The notes beneath the pieces were generated by a model, which saw only the letters and a program-made list of their open reading frames with translations, did not search any database and was not told the origin of the DNA. Below, in pieces: positions 52,073 to 60,950 of a stretch of 64,000 bases of DNA (the first letter of the stretch is position 1; every line of letters begins with the position of its first letter). The translations under genes were made by a program, and so were the position numbers. Source of the stretch: Streptomyces tailanensis (GTDB lineage Bacteria > Actinomycetota > Actinomycetes > Streptomycetales > Streptomycetaceae); NCBI RefSeq assembly GCF_008386495.1, contig NZ_VTHJ01000014.1:33040-97039 (forward strand), in the 5' to 3' direction.

Positions 52073-53032
52073 AGTCTCGAACCGCTTCAGGTCGCCCGGC
52101 AGACGCGAGCCGAGCGGAGCCATGTCCCCGTCGGCTCCATGCCGTGCGAGCAGGTCCAGGGCGAGCCGTCCGCGCCGCACCCGCTCCTTGGCGGTGGACA
52201 GGGTCAGGTCGCGCATGTGGTTGCCGTACGGGTAGATCCCGGGCGCCTTCGACAGGCCGAACTTCAGGTAGAGCGGGGCGCCGCGCCGGATCAGCTCCGC
52301 GACCTCGTACATCCGGATGTAACCGCCCAGATCGTCGGGGGCCTCGATGTACATGTCCATGGGGGCGGCGGAGACCCGGCGGATCTCGGTGAGGTGGTCC
52401 AGCGTCAGGTCGCTCGGCACGTTGATCGAGTCGCCGCCGAGGTTCTCGTACACGGCGTACGCCGTCGGGTTGACCGGACCGATCAGCGCCGACACCTTGA
52501 GCGTCGTGTCGGCCGGCAGGATCCCGGCGACCCGTGCCCGGTGCAGCGTCCACAGCACGCCCTCGTCGGCGACGAGGAGGCACTTCACGCCCAGCTCGGT
52601 GGCGCGTACGGCGTCCTCGACGCACCCCGCGACCGCGTCATGGCCCCGCGCGCGCAGCCCGGCGCCCTTGGAGTCGGTACGGGTGGAGCCGCCGATGTCC
52701 CAGGTGCCGCGCGGGCCGGTGAACAGGCAGAGCTCGATGTCGCGCTCGGCGGTCGCCTCCACCATCTCGGTGATCTCGGCGTCGGTGAGCATCCAGATAC
52801 CGCTGCCCTGGCTGATCCGGTGGATCGGCACATCTAGCCGCGAGGCCTCCTTGAGGACCACGCCGAGCGCCTCGGGGCCCTCTACGGAGGGCACCTCGGT
52901 GCGCCAGCGGCCACCGCCGGGGAAGGTGTGCGGAGAGGCGTCGGAGGGATCGAGGGCGGGCGCGCCCAGGCCGAGTGCGGCGAGCGCCTGCTCGCCGGGT
53001 CGGCGCGGCGTCGAAGCGGTGGTGTCGGTCAC
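52064..53032 (-). CDS. TIM-barrel protein (U32-peptidase-like) of the sugar-acid region
   Basis: A 322-residue cytoplasmic protein. [74 protein letters not shown] and [14 protein letters not shown] look like successive strands of a beta/alpha barrel. It resembles U32-type peptidase-like proteins, but that assignment is weak. Next to a dehydrogenase and a dehydratase it could instead be the missing aldolase or another step of sugar-acid breakdown. GTG 53032 follows GAAGGAC. An operator-like motif lies 16-28 bp upstream. Confidence 0.6.
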   Translation of the reverse strand: MTDTTASTPRRPGEQALAALGLGAPALDPSDASPHTFPGGGRWRTEVPSVEGPEALGVVLKEASRLDVPIHRISQGSGIWMLTDAEITEMVEATAERDIELCLFTGPRGTWDIGGSTRTDSKGAGLRARGHDAVAGCVEDAVRATELGVKCLLVADEGVLWTLHRARVAGILPADTTLKVSALIGPVNPTAYAVYENLGGDSINVPSDLTLDHLTEIRRVSAAPMDMYIEAPDDLGGYIRMYEVAELIRRGAPLYLKFGLSKAPGIYPYGNHMRDLTLSTAKERVRRGRLALDLLARHGADGDMAPLGSRLPGDLKRFETPA

Positions 53033-53047
53033 AAGCTGTCCTTCATG

Positions 53048-53060
53048 TTCGATATTTCGG
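53048..53060. promoter_or_regulatory. Candidate IclR-type operator, site 2
   Basis: TTCGATATTTCGG matches TTCGAnATnTCGAA except at the last arm. It lies between the terminator of the dehydrogenase gene and the start of the TIM-barrel gene, where it could block transcription. Confidence 0.6.
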
Positions 53061-53097
53061 GCGAGGGGCGCGGCTCTGGTCGTGCGGGGCTTTGGGT

Positions 53098-53139
53098 GTA
53101 CGCCGGTACGAAGTCGTCAGGTACCCCGTACCGGCGTAC
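53098..53139 (-). terminator. Terminator after the dehydrogenase gene
   Basis: Arms GTACGCCGGTAC (53098-53109) and GTACCGGCGTAC (53128-53139), perfect 12-bp stem, just past the stop at 53154 on the minus strand. Confidence 0.75.
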
Positions 53140-53153
53140 GGCTCAGGGGTGGG

Positions 53154-54158
53154 TCATGGCCGGAGCAGGACCTTTCCGACCTTCGGGTCGCCGGACCCCA
53201 CCAACTCGATGGCCTGCGGGAACTCCGCCAGCGGCAGCTCGTGCGTGACGAGCGGCAGCGGGTCGAGGAGTCCCGCACCGAAGACCCGCACGGTGTGCGC
53301 CCAGGCCTCCGGCGCAGCGCCGAAGACGGTCTGCACCTCCAGCTGCCGTACGACGAGATCGGTCGGGTCGAGCCCGTCCGCGCCCGGCGCCGGGATGCCC
53401 GTCAGGATCAGCCGTCCACCGCGGCGCAGGAGGGCGGCGGCGGTGCGCGCCGCGTCCGCGGACCCGGCGGTCTCGATGACGACGTCGAAGTCGTCGGGAA
53501 GCTCCTCGTCCTTGGTGCGGAAGTCCGTGGCGCCGAACCGCTTCGACAGCTCGGCCCGGTCCGGACGCGTCCCCACGACGAGCAGCTCGGCCGGCGAGCC
53601 CGCCTTCAGGAACTGAACGGCGAACATCCCGAGCGTCCCCGTGCCCACCACGGCCACGCGTTCGCCCGGCACCGCGTTCGCCTTGAGCGCCGCGGCCGCG
53701 ATGCACGCGGCCGGCTCCAGCAGCGCCGCCGCCGTCAGATCCGCGTCGTCCGGAAGAACGTGCAGCAGGCGGGCGGGAAGCGTGAGCGTGGTGGCCATGG
53801 CGCCCGGCTGGGTGAAGCCGGTCTCCTCGTAGCCCGCCGTGCACAGCGTGGTCTCGCCCGCGTGGCAGCGGTCGCAGACCTGGCAGTTCCGGAAGCCCTC
53901 GCCCACGACCTTGCGGCCGACCAGACTCGCAGGGACGCCGTCACCGACCGCCTCCACGGTCCCGGACCACTCGTGGCCGGGCGTGAGCGGGTAGCGGACG
54001 TACCCTTCCGGCCGGTTGCCCTGGTAGACCTCGCGGTCGCTGCCGCAGATCCCCGAGGCGTGCACCCGGACCAGGGCCTCGCCCGCTTCCGGCTGCCGGG
54101 GCTCGTGCGGGACGAGCCGGTGCTCGCCCGGAGCCTCGATCACGACGGCGGTGCTCAC
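53154..54158 (-). CDS. Zinc-dependent medium-chain (sugar/polyol) dehydrogenase
   Basis: A 334-residue medium-chain dehydrogenase. Catalytic zinc ligands are in SGICGSDREVY (Cys about 37) and LTPGHEWSGTVEA (His-Glu about 59). The structural zinc site is CQVCDRCHAGETTLC (about 86-100). The cofactor fold is RVAVVGTGTLGMFAVQFLKA (about 160). It resembles sorbitol/galactitol dehydrogenases and would oxidise a sugar to its lactone or a sugar acid. GTG 54158 is chosen because GGGAGG lies six bases upstream. Followed by a terminator; next to the dehydratase gene. Confidence 0.88.
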   Translation of the reverse strand: MSTAVVIEAPGEHRLVPHEPRQPEAGEALVRVHASGICGSDREVYQGNRPEGYVRYPLTPGHEWSGTVEAVGDGVPASLVGRKVVGEGFRNCQVCDRCHAGETTLCTAGYEETGFTQPGAMATTLTLPARLLHVLPDDADLTAAALLEPAACIAAAALKANAVPGERVAVVGTGTLGMFAVQFLKAGSPAELLVVGTRPDRAELSKRFGATDFRTKDEELPDDFDVVIETAGSADAARTAAALLRRGGRLILTGIPAPGADGLDPTDLVVRQLEVQTVFGAAPEAWAHTVRVFGAGLLDPLPLVTHELPLAEFPQAIELVGSGDPKVGKVLLRP

Positions 54159-54193
54159 TGGGTCCTCCCGAAGCCGGGCCGGTGGGTGGGCGC

Positions 54194-55357
54194 TCACTCG
54201 GTGCCCTTGGGCTTGCGCTGCTCCCAGCCGTCGGCCCACAGGTCGAAGCGGGCCTGCTGCTGCGGGAACTCCGCGGCGGCGTCGACGTCCAGCTCGACCC
54301 CGAGACCGGGCTCGTGGGAGAGGTGGAAGCAGCCGTCCTCGGGGTTCACCTGGGGGGCGCCCTTGATGACCTTCTTGATCTCCGCGTCCGCGAAGTCGTT
54401 GAAGTGCTCAAGGATCTTGAAGTTGGGTGCGGTGAAGCCGACCTGGAGGGAGGCGGCGGTCAGGACCGGCCCGCCCACGTTGTGCGGCGCGACCAGCATG
54501 TAGTGCGTCTCGGCGGTGGCGGCCAGCTTACGGGTCTCCCAGATACCGCCGATGTGACCGACGTCCGGCTGGATGATGTCCACGGCCTGGCTCTCGAAGA
54601 GCTCACGGAACTCGATGCGATCGTGAATGCGCTCACCCGTGGCGACCGGCATGTCGACCTTGGCGGCGACCTTCTCCAGCGCCTTCAGGTTCTCCGGCGG
54701 CACCGGCTCCTCCAGCCACGCGGGCTTGAAGGGCGCCAGCTCCTTGGCCAGGCGGACGGCGGTGGCGGGGGAGAACCGGCCGTGCATCTCCAGCATCAGC
54801 TCGGCGTCCGGGCCGATGGCGTCGCGCACGGCCTCGATCAGGGAGACCGCGTAGAGGCTCTGCTCGTGGTCCAGCTCGAAGTGGCCGGTCCCGAACGGGT
54901 CGATCTTGAGCGCCCGGTAACCGCGCTCCATGACCCCCTGGGCCGCCTTGTGGTACGCCTCGGGCGTCCGCTCGGTGGTGTACCAGCCGTTGGCGTACGC
55001 CTTGACCTTGTCGGTGACCTTGCCGCCGAGCAGCTGCCAGACCGGCACGCCGAGCGCCTTGCCCTTGATGTCCCAGCAGGCCATCTCGATCACGGCGATG
55101 CCGGACATCACGATCTCACCGGCCCGGCCGTAGTCGCCGTACTTCATCCGCTTGACGAGATCCTCGACAGCGAAGGGGTCCGACCCGAGAATGTGGTTGT
55201 TCTTCGCCTCGTGCAGATAGCCGAGCAGCGCGTCGGTGTGGCCCAGCATGCGGGTCTCGCCGACGCCGGTGAGTCCCTCGTCGGTGTGCACCTGGACGTA
55301 GGTCAGGTTCCGCCACGGCGTTCCGACCACGTGCGTGCTGATTCCCGTGATGCGCAC
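54194..55357 (-). CDS. Mandelate racemase/enolase-superfamily sugar-acid dehydratase (galactonate type)
   Basis: A 387-residue enolase-superfamily enzyme. The N-terminal capping domain (1-120) is followed by the barrel. YRALKIDPFGTGHFELDHE holds the catalytic Lys/Asp element. The metal-ligand Glu residues are in MLEMHGRFSP, PAWLEEPVPPEN and VATGERIHDR. DIIQPDVGHIGGIWETRK and MLVAPHNVGGP give the His residues typical of D-galactonate dehydratase. It would convert a sugar acid (galactonate-like) to the 2-keto-3-deoxy acid. GTG 55357 follows GGGAG. Two operator-like motifs precede it (55383, 55402). Confidence 0.85.
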   Translation of the reverse strand: MRITGISTHVVGTPWRNLTYVQVHTDEGLTGVGETRMLGHTDALLGYLHEAKNNHILGSDPFAVEDLVKRMKYGDYGRAGEIVMSGIAVIEMACWDIKGKALGVPVWQLLGGKVTDKVKAYANGWYTTERTPEAYHKAAQGVMERGYRALKIDPFGTGHFELDHEQSLYAVSLIEAVRDAIGPDAELMLEMHGRFSPATAVRLAKELAPFKPAWLEEPVPPENLKALEKVAAKVDMPVATGERIHDRIEFRELFESQAVDIIQPDVGHIGGIWETRKLAATAETHYMLVAPHNVGGPVLTAASLQVGFTAPNFKILEHFNDFADAEIKKVIKGAPQVNPEDGCFHLSHEPGLGVELDVDAAAEFPQQQARFDLWADGWEQRKPKGTE

Positions 55358-55382
55358 GGTACTCCCTGTCCTTTGTAGTCTG

Positions 55383-55414
55383 TTCGAAATATCGACACTC
55401 GTTCGAAATGCTGG
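55383..55414. promoter_or_regulatory. Candidate IclR-type operator, site 3, plus half-site
   Basis: TTCGAAATATCGA (55383-55395) is close to the full palindrome TTCGAnATnTCGAA. A half-copy TTCGAAATGC follows at 55402. Both lie directly upstream of the dehydratase start. Confidence 0.7.
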
Positions 55415-55681
55415 TCGCGACAGTAGGGACGACCCTGTGCGAGTGTCAATGGGTCTACAAACAACGGTTTGGACGCGACGGCGGAGGCGGCCCGCGAGGC
55501 GGCTGCGGCGGGGGTGTGCCGCGAGGGCCGCCGGCCTCTTCGGGGGCGTGTGCATGCCTCCCATGGTGCCACTCGGAGGGTGTCTGACCAGGCAAGACGA
55601 CTGCTGCAGTCCAACCCCCTCCGCCCGCTGCGTTATTCAACCGTGACGACTTCCCTGGCGCAGACCCCTTGACCGCCATGA

Positions 55682-55699
55682 ATTGTTAGCGCTCACAAT
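55682..55699. promoter_or_regulatory. LacI-type operator
   Basis: ATTGTTAGCGCTCACAAT is an 18-bp palindrome with one mismatch and the central GCGC typical of LacI/GalR-family sites. It lies 190 bp upstream of the lacI-type start, in front of the leader peptide frame, so it is probably the autoregulatory site. Confidence 0.8.
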
Positions 55700-55751
55700 G
55701 ACCTCCGCGTTCATCAGTCGTCGCACAACGGCACCAGGAGGTACGAGCGTC

Positions 55752-55817
55752 GTGTCGGCAGAGCCCCAACTCGCCTTATCGCCCGCATTCCTGGGGCTGT
55801 CCGGAACCCCGGCGTGA
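55752..55817 (+). CDS. Possible 21-codon leader peptide with a TTA codon
   Basis: GTG 55752 follows AGGAGG (55736-55741) and reads MSAEPQLALSPAFLGLSGTP plus Ala before TGA at 55815. The Leu in QLALSP at codon 9 is TTA, a bldA-dependent codon. It lies between the LacI operator and the lacI-type gene and could control translation or transcription of that gene. Confidence 0.4.
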   Translation: MSAEPQLALSPAFLGLSGTPA

Positions 55818-55888
55818 CGCCGGCGGCGCGGAGTCGTCCGCCCACGTCACAGGTCCTGTCAGCCGACGACCGCCAAGGAGGTGCGGCC

Positions 55889-56935
55889 GTGACCCAATCG
55901 CAGCTTCGGCCGCCCACCATGGCCGATGTGGCACGCCAGGCCGGCGTGTCCCATCAGACCGTGTCCCGTGTGCTGGGGGACCACCCCAACGTGCGGGACG
56001 AGACACGGGCCAAGGTGCTGCGCGCGATCGAGGAGATGGGCTACCGCCGTAACTTCTCCGCACGGGCCCTGGCGACCCGGCGCACCCGGACCCTGGGTGT
56101 GGTCGCCTCCAACACCACGCTCTACGGCCCGGCCAGTACGTTGTTCGCGCTGGAGGAGGCGGCGCGCGCCGAGGGCTATCTCGTCTCGACGGTCAGTCTG
56201 CGCAGGCTGACGGTGGAGACGCTGTCCGAGGCGCTCGACCGGCTCAGTGAGGGCGGGGTGGAGGGGGTCATCGCCATCGCCCCGCAGCGGTCGGCGGTCG
56301 AGGCCCTCGCCGAACTCCGCCATCCGTTCCCGGTGGTGGCCGTGGGTACCGGCTCCGGCGCGCAGATCCCCAGCGTCAACGTGGATCAGAACCTGGGCGC
56401 ACGGCTGGCCACCGGCCATCTGCTCGCCACCGGCCACCGCAGGGTCTGGCATCTCGCCGGACCCGAGGACTGGCAGGAGGCGGCGGACCGGGCCGACGGC
56501 TGGCGGGCGACCCTCGAAGAGGCGGACATCGAACCACCGATGCTGCTGCGGGGGGACTGGAGTCCGCTGTCGGGCTACCGGGCCGGCCAGGAACTGGCGG
56601 GCTGGGTGGGACGCGGCCTGACCGCCGTGTTCGTGGCCAACGACCAGATGGCACTGGGGGTGTTGCGGGCGCTGCGTGAGGCGGGCGTACGTACTCCCCA
56701 GGACGTGGCGGTGGCCGGCTTCGACGACATCCCGGAGTCGGAGTTCTTCGCCCCGCCGCTCACCACCGTCCGGCAGGACTTCGCGGCGGTGGGCAAGCAG
56801 GGCATCGCCCTGCTGCTGGACCTGATCGAGGGCCGTACCCCCTGCGGTACGTCCCAGGTCTCCATCGAGCCCCAACTCGTCGTCCGCGCAAGCACGTTCC
56901 CGTACCTTCCTCAGCCGGGAGCCGCTCCCGGCTGA
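55889..56935 (+). CDS. LacI-family transcriptional regulator
   Basis: A 348-residue regulator. The HTH is PTMADVARQAGVSHQTVSRVL followed by NVRDETRAKVLRAIEEMGYR (about 10-53). The sugar-binding domain covers about 65-340 (TLGVVASNTTLYGPASTLFA, VFVANDQMALGVLRALREAG, DVAVAGFDDIPESEFF). GTG 55889 is chosen because AAGGAGG lies seven bases upstream. The operator at 55682 points to autoregulation. It precedes the YtfQ-type importer operon by about 155 bp and probably controls it. Confidence 0.92.
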   Translation: MTQSQLRPPTMADVARQAGVSHQTVSRVLGDHPNVRDETRAKVLRAIEEMGYRRNFSARALATRRTRTLGVVASNTTLYGPASTLFALEEAARAEGYLVSTVSLRRLTVETLSEALDRLSEGGVEGVIAIAPQRSAVEALAELRHPFPVVAVGTGSGAQIPSVNVDQNLGARLATGHLLATGHRRVWHLAGPEDWQEAADRADGWRATLEEADIEPPMLLRGDWSPLSGYRAGQELAGWVGRGLTAVFVANDQMALGVLRALREAGVRTPQDVAVAGFDDIPESEFFAPPLTTVRQDFAAVGKQGIALLLDLIEGRTPCGTSQVSIEPQLVVRASTFPYLPQPGAAPG

Positions 56936-56979
56936 CACCGCACCACCCGGTCGCCTTTCGTTCTCCGGGCCGAGCGTGA

Positions 56980-56992
56980 CCGACATTTCGAA
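56980..56992. promoter_or_regulatory. Candidate IclR-type operator, site 4
   Basis: CCGACATTTCGAA fits TTCGAnATnTCGAA in one arm fully and the other partly. It lies about 100 bp upstream of the YtfQ-like gene. Confidence 0.5.
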
Positions 56993-57090
56993 CGATGATC
57001 GACAGGCTGGACGCAGTGCAGCCGGTCCCACCGAGTAGCCAACGAGTACCAGCGGTCCATCCCAGGGCCGGCTCTTCAAAGGAGAAGAAC

Positions 57091-58092
57091 ATGCTCAACA
57101 GACGGAACTTCCTCACTGCGGCGGTCGGCGTGGCGGCCACGGCCGGTCTGGCGGCCTGCGCCAAGGAGGACAGCTCCTCCACCGGCTCCTCCTCCGGCGG
57201 CAGCGACACGATCACCCTCGGCTTCTCCCAGGTCGGCTCCGAGAGCGGCTGGCGCAGCGCCAACACCGACTCGGTGAAGTCGGCCGCCAAGGAGGCGGGC
57301 TACAAGCTGCAGTTCTCCGACGCGCAGCAGAAGCAGGAGAACCAGATCTCCGCCATCCGCAGCTTCATCGCGCAGAAGGTGGACGTCATAGCCTTCTCGC
57401 CGGTGGTCGTCACCGGCTGGGACGCCGTGCTCAAGGAGGCCCAGGCGGCGAAGATCCCGGTCGTCCTGACCGACCGGTCCGTCGAGAGCGACGAGTCCCT
57501 CTTCGCCACCCTGGTCGGCTCCGACTTCACCGACGAGGGCCGGCGCGCCGCCCGGATCCTGGAGAAGGTCCTGGAGAAGGCCGGCCACAAGGGCGACGTG
57601 AAGATCGCCCAGCTGGAGGGCACCACCGGTGCCGCCCCCGCGATCGAGCGAGCCAAGGGCTTCAAGGAGGTCATGGACGCCGACCACGCGGACGACTGGA
57701 AGATCGTCGTCACGCAGACCGGCGACTTCACCCGGGCCGGCGGCAAGCAGGTCATGTCGGCCTTCCTGCAGTCCAACCCGGACATCAACGTCCTCTACGC
57801 GCACAACGACGACATGGGCCTGGGCGCCATCCAGGCCATCGAGGCGGCCGGCAAGAAGCCCGGCAAGGACATCCTGATCATCACGGTCGACGGTGTGAAG
57901 GACGGCTTCATCGCCATGTCCGAAGGCAAGATCAACGCGATCGTCGAGTGCAACCCGCTGCTCGGCCCCCAGCTGATGGACGTCGTGAAGAAGGTCCACG
58001 CCGGCGAGACGGTCGAGCGCTGGATCAAGACCGAGGAGAGCGACTTCATGCAGGACCAGGCCAAGGACGCGCTCCCCACCCGTAAGTACTGA
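57091..58092 (+). CDS. YtfQ-like sugar-binding lipoprotein
   Basis: A 333-residue type 1 periplasmic-binding-fold protein. The signal has both a twin-Arg-like start (LNRRNFLTAA) and a lipobox LAAC (Cys 23), so it may be exported folded. TITLGFSQVGSESGWRSANT, SAIRSFIAQKVDVIAFSPVV and NVLYAHNDDMGLGAIQAIEA match the galactofuranose-binding protein YtfQ. AAAGGAG precedes ATG 57091. First gene of the operon with one tandem ATPase and two permeases, as in ytfQRT-yjfF. A hairpin follows the stop. Confidence 0.9.
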   Translation: MLNRRNFLTAAVGVAATAGLAACAKEDSSSTGSSSGGSDTITLGFSQVGSESGWRSANTDSVKSAAKEAGYKLQFSDAQQKQENQISAIRSFIAQKVDVIAFSPVVVTGWDAVLKEAQAAKIPVVLTDRSVESDESLFATLVGSDFTDEGRRAARILEKVLEKAGHKGDVKIAQLEGTTGAAPAIERAKGFKEVMDADHADDWKIVVTQTGDFTRAGGKQVMSAFLQSNPDINVLYAHNDDMGLGAIQAIEAAGKKPGKDILIITVDGVKDGFIAMSEGKINAIVECNPLLGPQLMDVVKKVHAGETVERWIKTEESDFMQDQAKDALPTRKY

Positions 58093-58111
58093 CCGACCGC
58101 ACCCACCGGCA

Positions 58112-58152
58112 GGGGCCTCCGGCCGACCGAATCTCGGTCGGTCGGGCCCTGT
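58112..58152 (+). terminator. Intercistronic hairpin after the YtfQ-like gene
   Basis: Core arms GGCCGACCGA (58121-58130) and TCGGTCGGTC (58134-58143) pair at nine of ten positions, with flanking GGGGCC/GGGCCC. Probably lowers readthrough so that the binding protein is made in excess over ATPase and permeases. Confidence 0.6.
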
Positions 58153-58320
58153 GGGCCTGCAGCGGCTCGTAGGAGCGCTGCCGTGACTCCGCCTCACGTG
58201 GGGGCTTCCAGCCAAAAGGCTGCGGTCCAGCCCGAACCGACCCCTTGCGGGGCGTAATCAACCTGACACGGAACGAATTCCATACCGGCAAAGCCGGTGA
58301 CCCCCTCACTAGGGAGAGGT

Positions 58321-59859
58321 ATGGCAGAGCCGCGGCCCGTCCTGGAGATGACGGGCATAGTCAAAGAGTTTCCGGGGGTACGGGCTCTGTCGGGCGTCGA
58401 CTTCCGGCTCTTCCCCGGCGAGATCCACGCCCTCATGGGCGAGAACGGGGCCGGGAAATCCACCCTCATCAAGGTGCTGACCGGGGTCCACACCCTGGAC
58501 GGCGGCACCATCACCCTCGACGGCAAGACCGTGCGGATCGGCAGCCCGCTGGAGGCCCAGCACGCCGGCATCAGCACGGTCTACCAGGAGGTCAACCTCT
58601 GCCCCAACCTCTCGGTGGCGGAGAACATCTTCATCGGCCGTGAGCCCACCCGCGGCGGCCGCATCCAGTGGAAGCAGCTGCGCAAGGAAGCCGCGGAGAT
58701 GGTCGACCGCCTCGGCCTCGACATCGACGTGACGGCGCCGCTGTCCTCGTACCCGCTGGCCGTGCAGCAACTGGTCGCGATCGTACGGTCGGTGGGCCAC
58801 GGCGACAGCGACGGCCAGGGCTCCGGCACCAAGGTGCTCGTCCTGGACGAGCCCACCTCCAGCCTCGACCGCGACGAGGTCCTCGAACTGTTCCGCCTGA
58901 TGCGGCGCCTGCGGGACGAGGGCGTCGCGATCCTCTTCGTGTCGCACTTCCTCGACCAGATCTACGAGATCTGCGACCGCATGACCGTCCTGCGCAACGG
59001 CACCCTCGTCGGCGAGCACATGGTCGCCGACCTCGACCAGGTCGGGCTGATCGAGCTGATGATCGGCAAGGCCCTGGACCAGCTGGAGGAGCTCCACGAG
59101 CACCAGCTGCGCTCCGACGTCGGCGAGACGCTCGTCAAGGCCGAGGGCCTCGGCCGCACCGGCGGCATCGCCCCCTTCGACCTGGAGATCAAGAAGGGCG
59201 AGGTGCTCGGCCTCGCCGGACTGCTCGGCTCCGGCCGCACCGAACTGGCCCGGCTGCTCTTCGGCGCCGACCAGCCCGACAGCGGCAAGGTGACCATCGC
59301 CGGCAAGCAGGTCTCGATGAGCGCCCCCAACGACGCCATCGGCGCCGGCGTCGCCTTCTGCTCGGAGAACCGCAAGACCGAAGGCCTCGTCCCCGACCTC
59401 ACGGTCCGCGAGAACATCATCCTCGCCCTCCAGGCGTCCCGCGGCTGGACCCGGCCCATCCCGGCCTCCCAGCGCGACGAACTCGTCGCCAAGTACATCA
59501 AGGCCCTCGACATCCGCCCCGCCAACCCCGAGGCCCGCGTCGGCCAGTTGAGCGGCGGCAACCAGCAGAAGGTGCTCCTCGCCCGCTGGCTGATCACCCA
59601 ACCGAAGCTGCTGATCCTCGACGAGCCGACCCGCGGCATCGACATCGGCGCCAAGGCCGAGATCCAGAAGCTCGTGGTCTCCCTCTCCGAGGACGGCATG
59701 TCCGTGCTGTACATCGCCGCCGAACTGGAGGAGGTCCTCCGCCTCAGCCACACCATCGGAGTGCTCCGCGACCGCAAACTCGTGGCGCAGCTGACCAACG
59801 GGCCGGAGATCACCACCAGCAAGATCCTGGAGACCATCGCGAGCGGAGAGCACCAGTGA
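58321..59859 (+). CDS. YtfR-like sugar ABC transporter ATP-binding protein
   Basis: A 512-residue tandem ATPase. The first Walker A is [11 protein letters not shown] (about 41-51), with LVLDEPTSSLDRDEVL as Walker B. The second domain has GLAGLLGSGRTELARLLFG, the signature [14 protein letters not shown] (about 410) and [26 protein letters not shown] supports ATG 58321. The stop overlaps the first permease (GTGA). It belongs to the galactofuranose-type (YtfQRT-YjfF) importer. Confidence 0.92.
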   Translation: MAEPRPVLEMTGIVKEFPGVRALSGVDFRLFPGEIHALMGENGAGKSTLIKVLTGVHTLDGGTITLDGKTVRIGSPLEAQHAGISTVYQEVNLCPNLSVAENIFIGREPTRGGRIQWKQLRKEAAEMVDRLGLDIDVTAPLSSYPLAVQQLVAIVRSVGHGDSDGQGSGTKVLVLDEPTSSLDRDEVLELFRLMRRLRDEGVAILFVSHFLDQIYEICDRMTVLRNGTLVGEHMVADLDQVGLIELMIGKALDQLEELHEHQLRSDVGETLVKAEGLGRTGGIAPFDLEIKKGEVLGLAGLLGSGRTELARLLFGADQPDSGKVTIAGKQVSMSAPNDAIGAGVAFCSENRKTEGLVPDLTVRENIILALQASRGWTRPIPASQRDELVAKYIKALDIRPANPEARVGQLSGGNQQKVLLARWLITQPKLLILDEPTRGIDIGAKAEIQKLVVSLSEDGMSVLYIAAELEEVLRLSHTIGVLRDRKLVAQLTNGPEITTSKILETIASGEHQ

Positions 59860-60950
59860 GTACCCCGGCAGTGACCACCCCCTCCCGCTGGCGAGCACTG
59901 ACGCACCACCACCTGTTCTGGCCCGTCGCGGTCCTGATCGCCCTGCTGCTCGTCAACGTCCCCTTCACCCCCGACTTCTTCGCGATCCGGATGACGGACG
60001 GCCACCTCTACGGCAGCCTCGTCTCCATCGTGCTGTTCGGCTCGCCGCTGATCCTGGTCGCCGTCGGCATGACCCTCGTCATCGCCACCGGCGGCATCGA
60101 CCTCTCCGTCGGCGCCGTCGTCGCCATCACCGGCGCCCTGACCTGCTCGTACATCAGCGACCAGGCCGACCAGAACGCGCTGGCCGGGGTGTTCCTCGCC
60201 ATGGGCATAGGCCTGGTGGCGGCAGTGCTCTGCGGCCTGTGGAACGGCTTCCTGGTCGCCCGCATGGGCATCCAGCCGATCATCGCGACCCTCATCATCA
60301 TGGTCGCCGGACGCGGTGTCGCCCAGCTGATCACCGACGGCCAGATCATCACCATCAACAGCGAGCCGTACAAGCTGATCGGCGGCGGCTACTGGCTGAC
60401 CCTGCCCTTCTCCATCTTCGTCGTCGCCGCGGTCGTGGCCGTCACCATCGCCCTGACCCGCCGTACGGCGCTCGGCCTGCTCGTCGAGTCGGTCGGCGGC
60501 AACGCCGAGGCCAGCCGCCTGGTCGGCATCAGGTCCATGCGCATCAAGATCATGGTGTACATGTTCTGCGCCCTGTGCGCGGGCATCGCCGGCCTGATGA
60601 TCAGCTCCAACACCTCGGCCGCGGACGGCAACAACGCCGGCCTGTGGATCGAGCTGGACGCGATCCTCGCGGTCGTCATCGGCGGTACCTCGCTGCTCGG
60701 CGGCCGGTTCTCCATCGGCGGCACCGTGATCGGCGCCCTCGTCATCCAGACCCTGACCACCACGATCTACACCATCGGCGTGCCCACCCAGACCAACCTG
60801 GTCTTCAAGGCCGCCGTCGTCATCGTCGTCTGCCTGCTGCAGTCCCCGAAGTTCCGGGCCAAGGTCTTCGGCGCCCGCGGGCGGGCCGCCGCCCCGGTGA
60901 CGCCCGCCGCGCCGGCCGACGCCGCCCCGAAGATGGAGGTGTCGCGATGA
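59856..60950 (+). CDS. YtfT-like sugar ABC transporter permease
   Basis: A 364-residue permease with about ten helices (LFWPVAVLIALLLVNVPFTP; FGSPLILVAVGMTLVIATGG). GGIDLSVGAVVAITGAL and VVIGGTSLLGGRFSIGG are CUT2 permease signatures. The C-terminus is Pro/Ala-rich. GTG 59856 overlaps the ATPase stop; its stop overlaps the second permease (ATGA). It pairs with the YjfF-like protein, as in the two-permease galactofuranose importer. Confidence 0.9.
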   Translation: MSTPAVTTPSRWRALTHHHLFWPVAVLIALLLVNVPFTPDFFAIRMTDGHLYGSLVSIVLFGSPLILVAVGMTLVIATGGIDLSVGAVVAITGALTCSYISDQADQNALAGVFLAMGIGLVAAVLCGLWNGFLVARMGIQPIIATLIIMVAGRGVAQLITDGQIITINSEPYKLIGGGYWLTLPFSIFVVAAVVAVTIALTRRTALGLLVESVGGNAEASRLVGIRSMRIKIMVYMFCALCAGIAGLMISSNTSAADGNNAGLWIELDAILAVVIGGTSLLGGRFSIGGTVIGALVIQTLTTTIYTIGVPTQTNLVFKAAVVIVVCLLQSPKFRAKVFGARGRAAAPVTPAAPADAAPKMEVSR

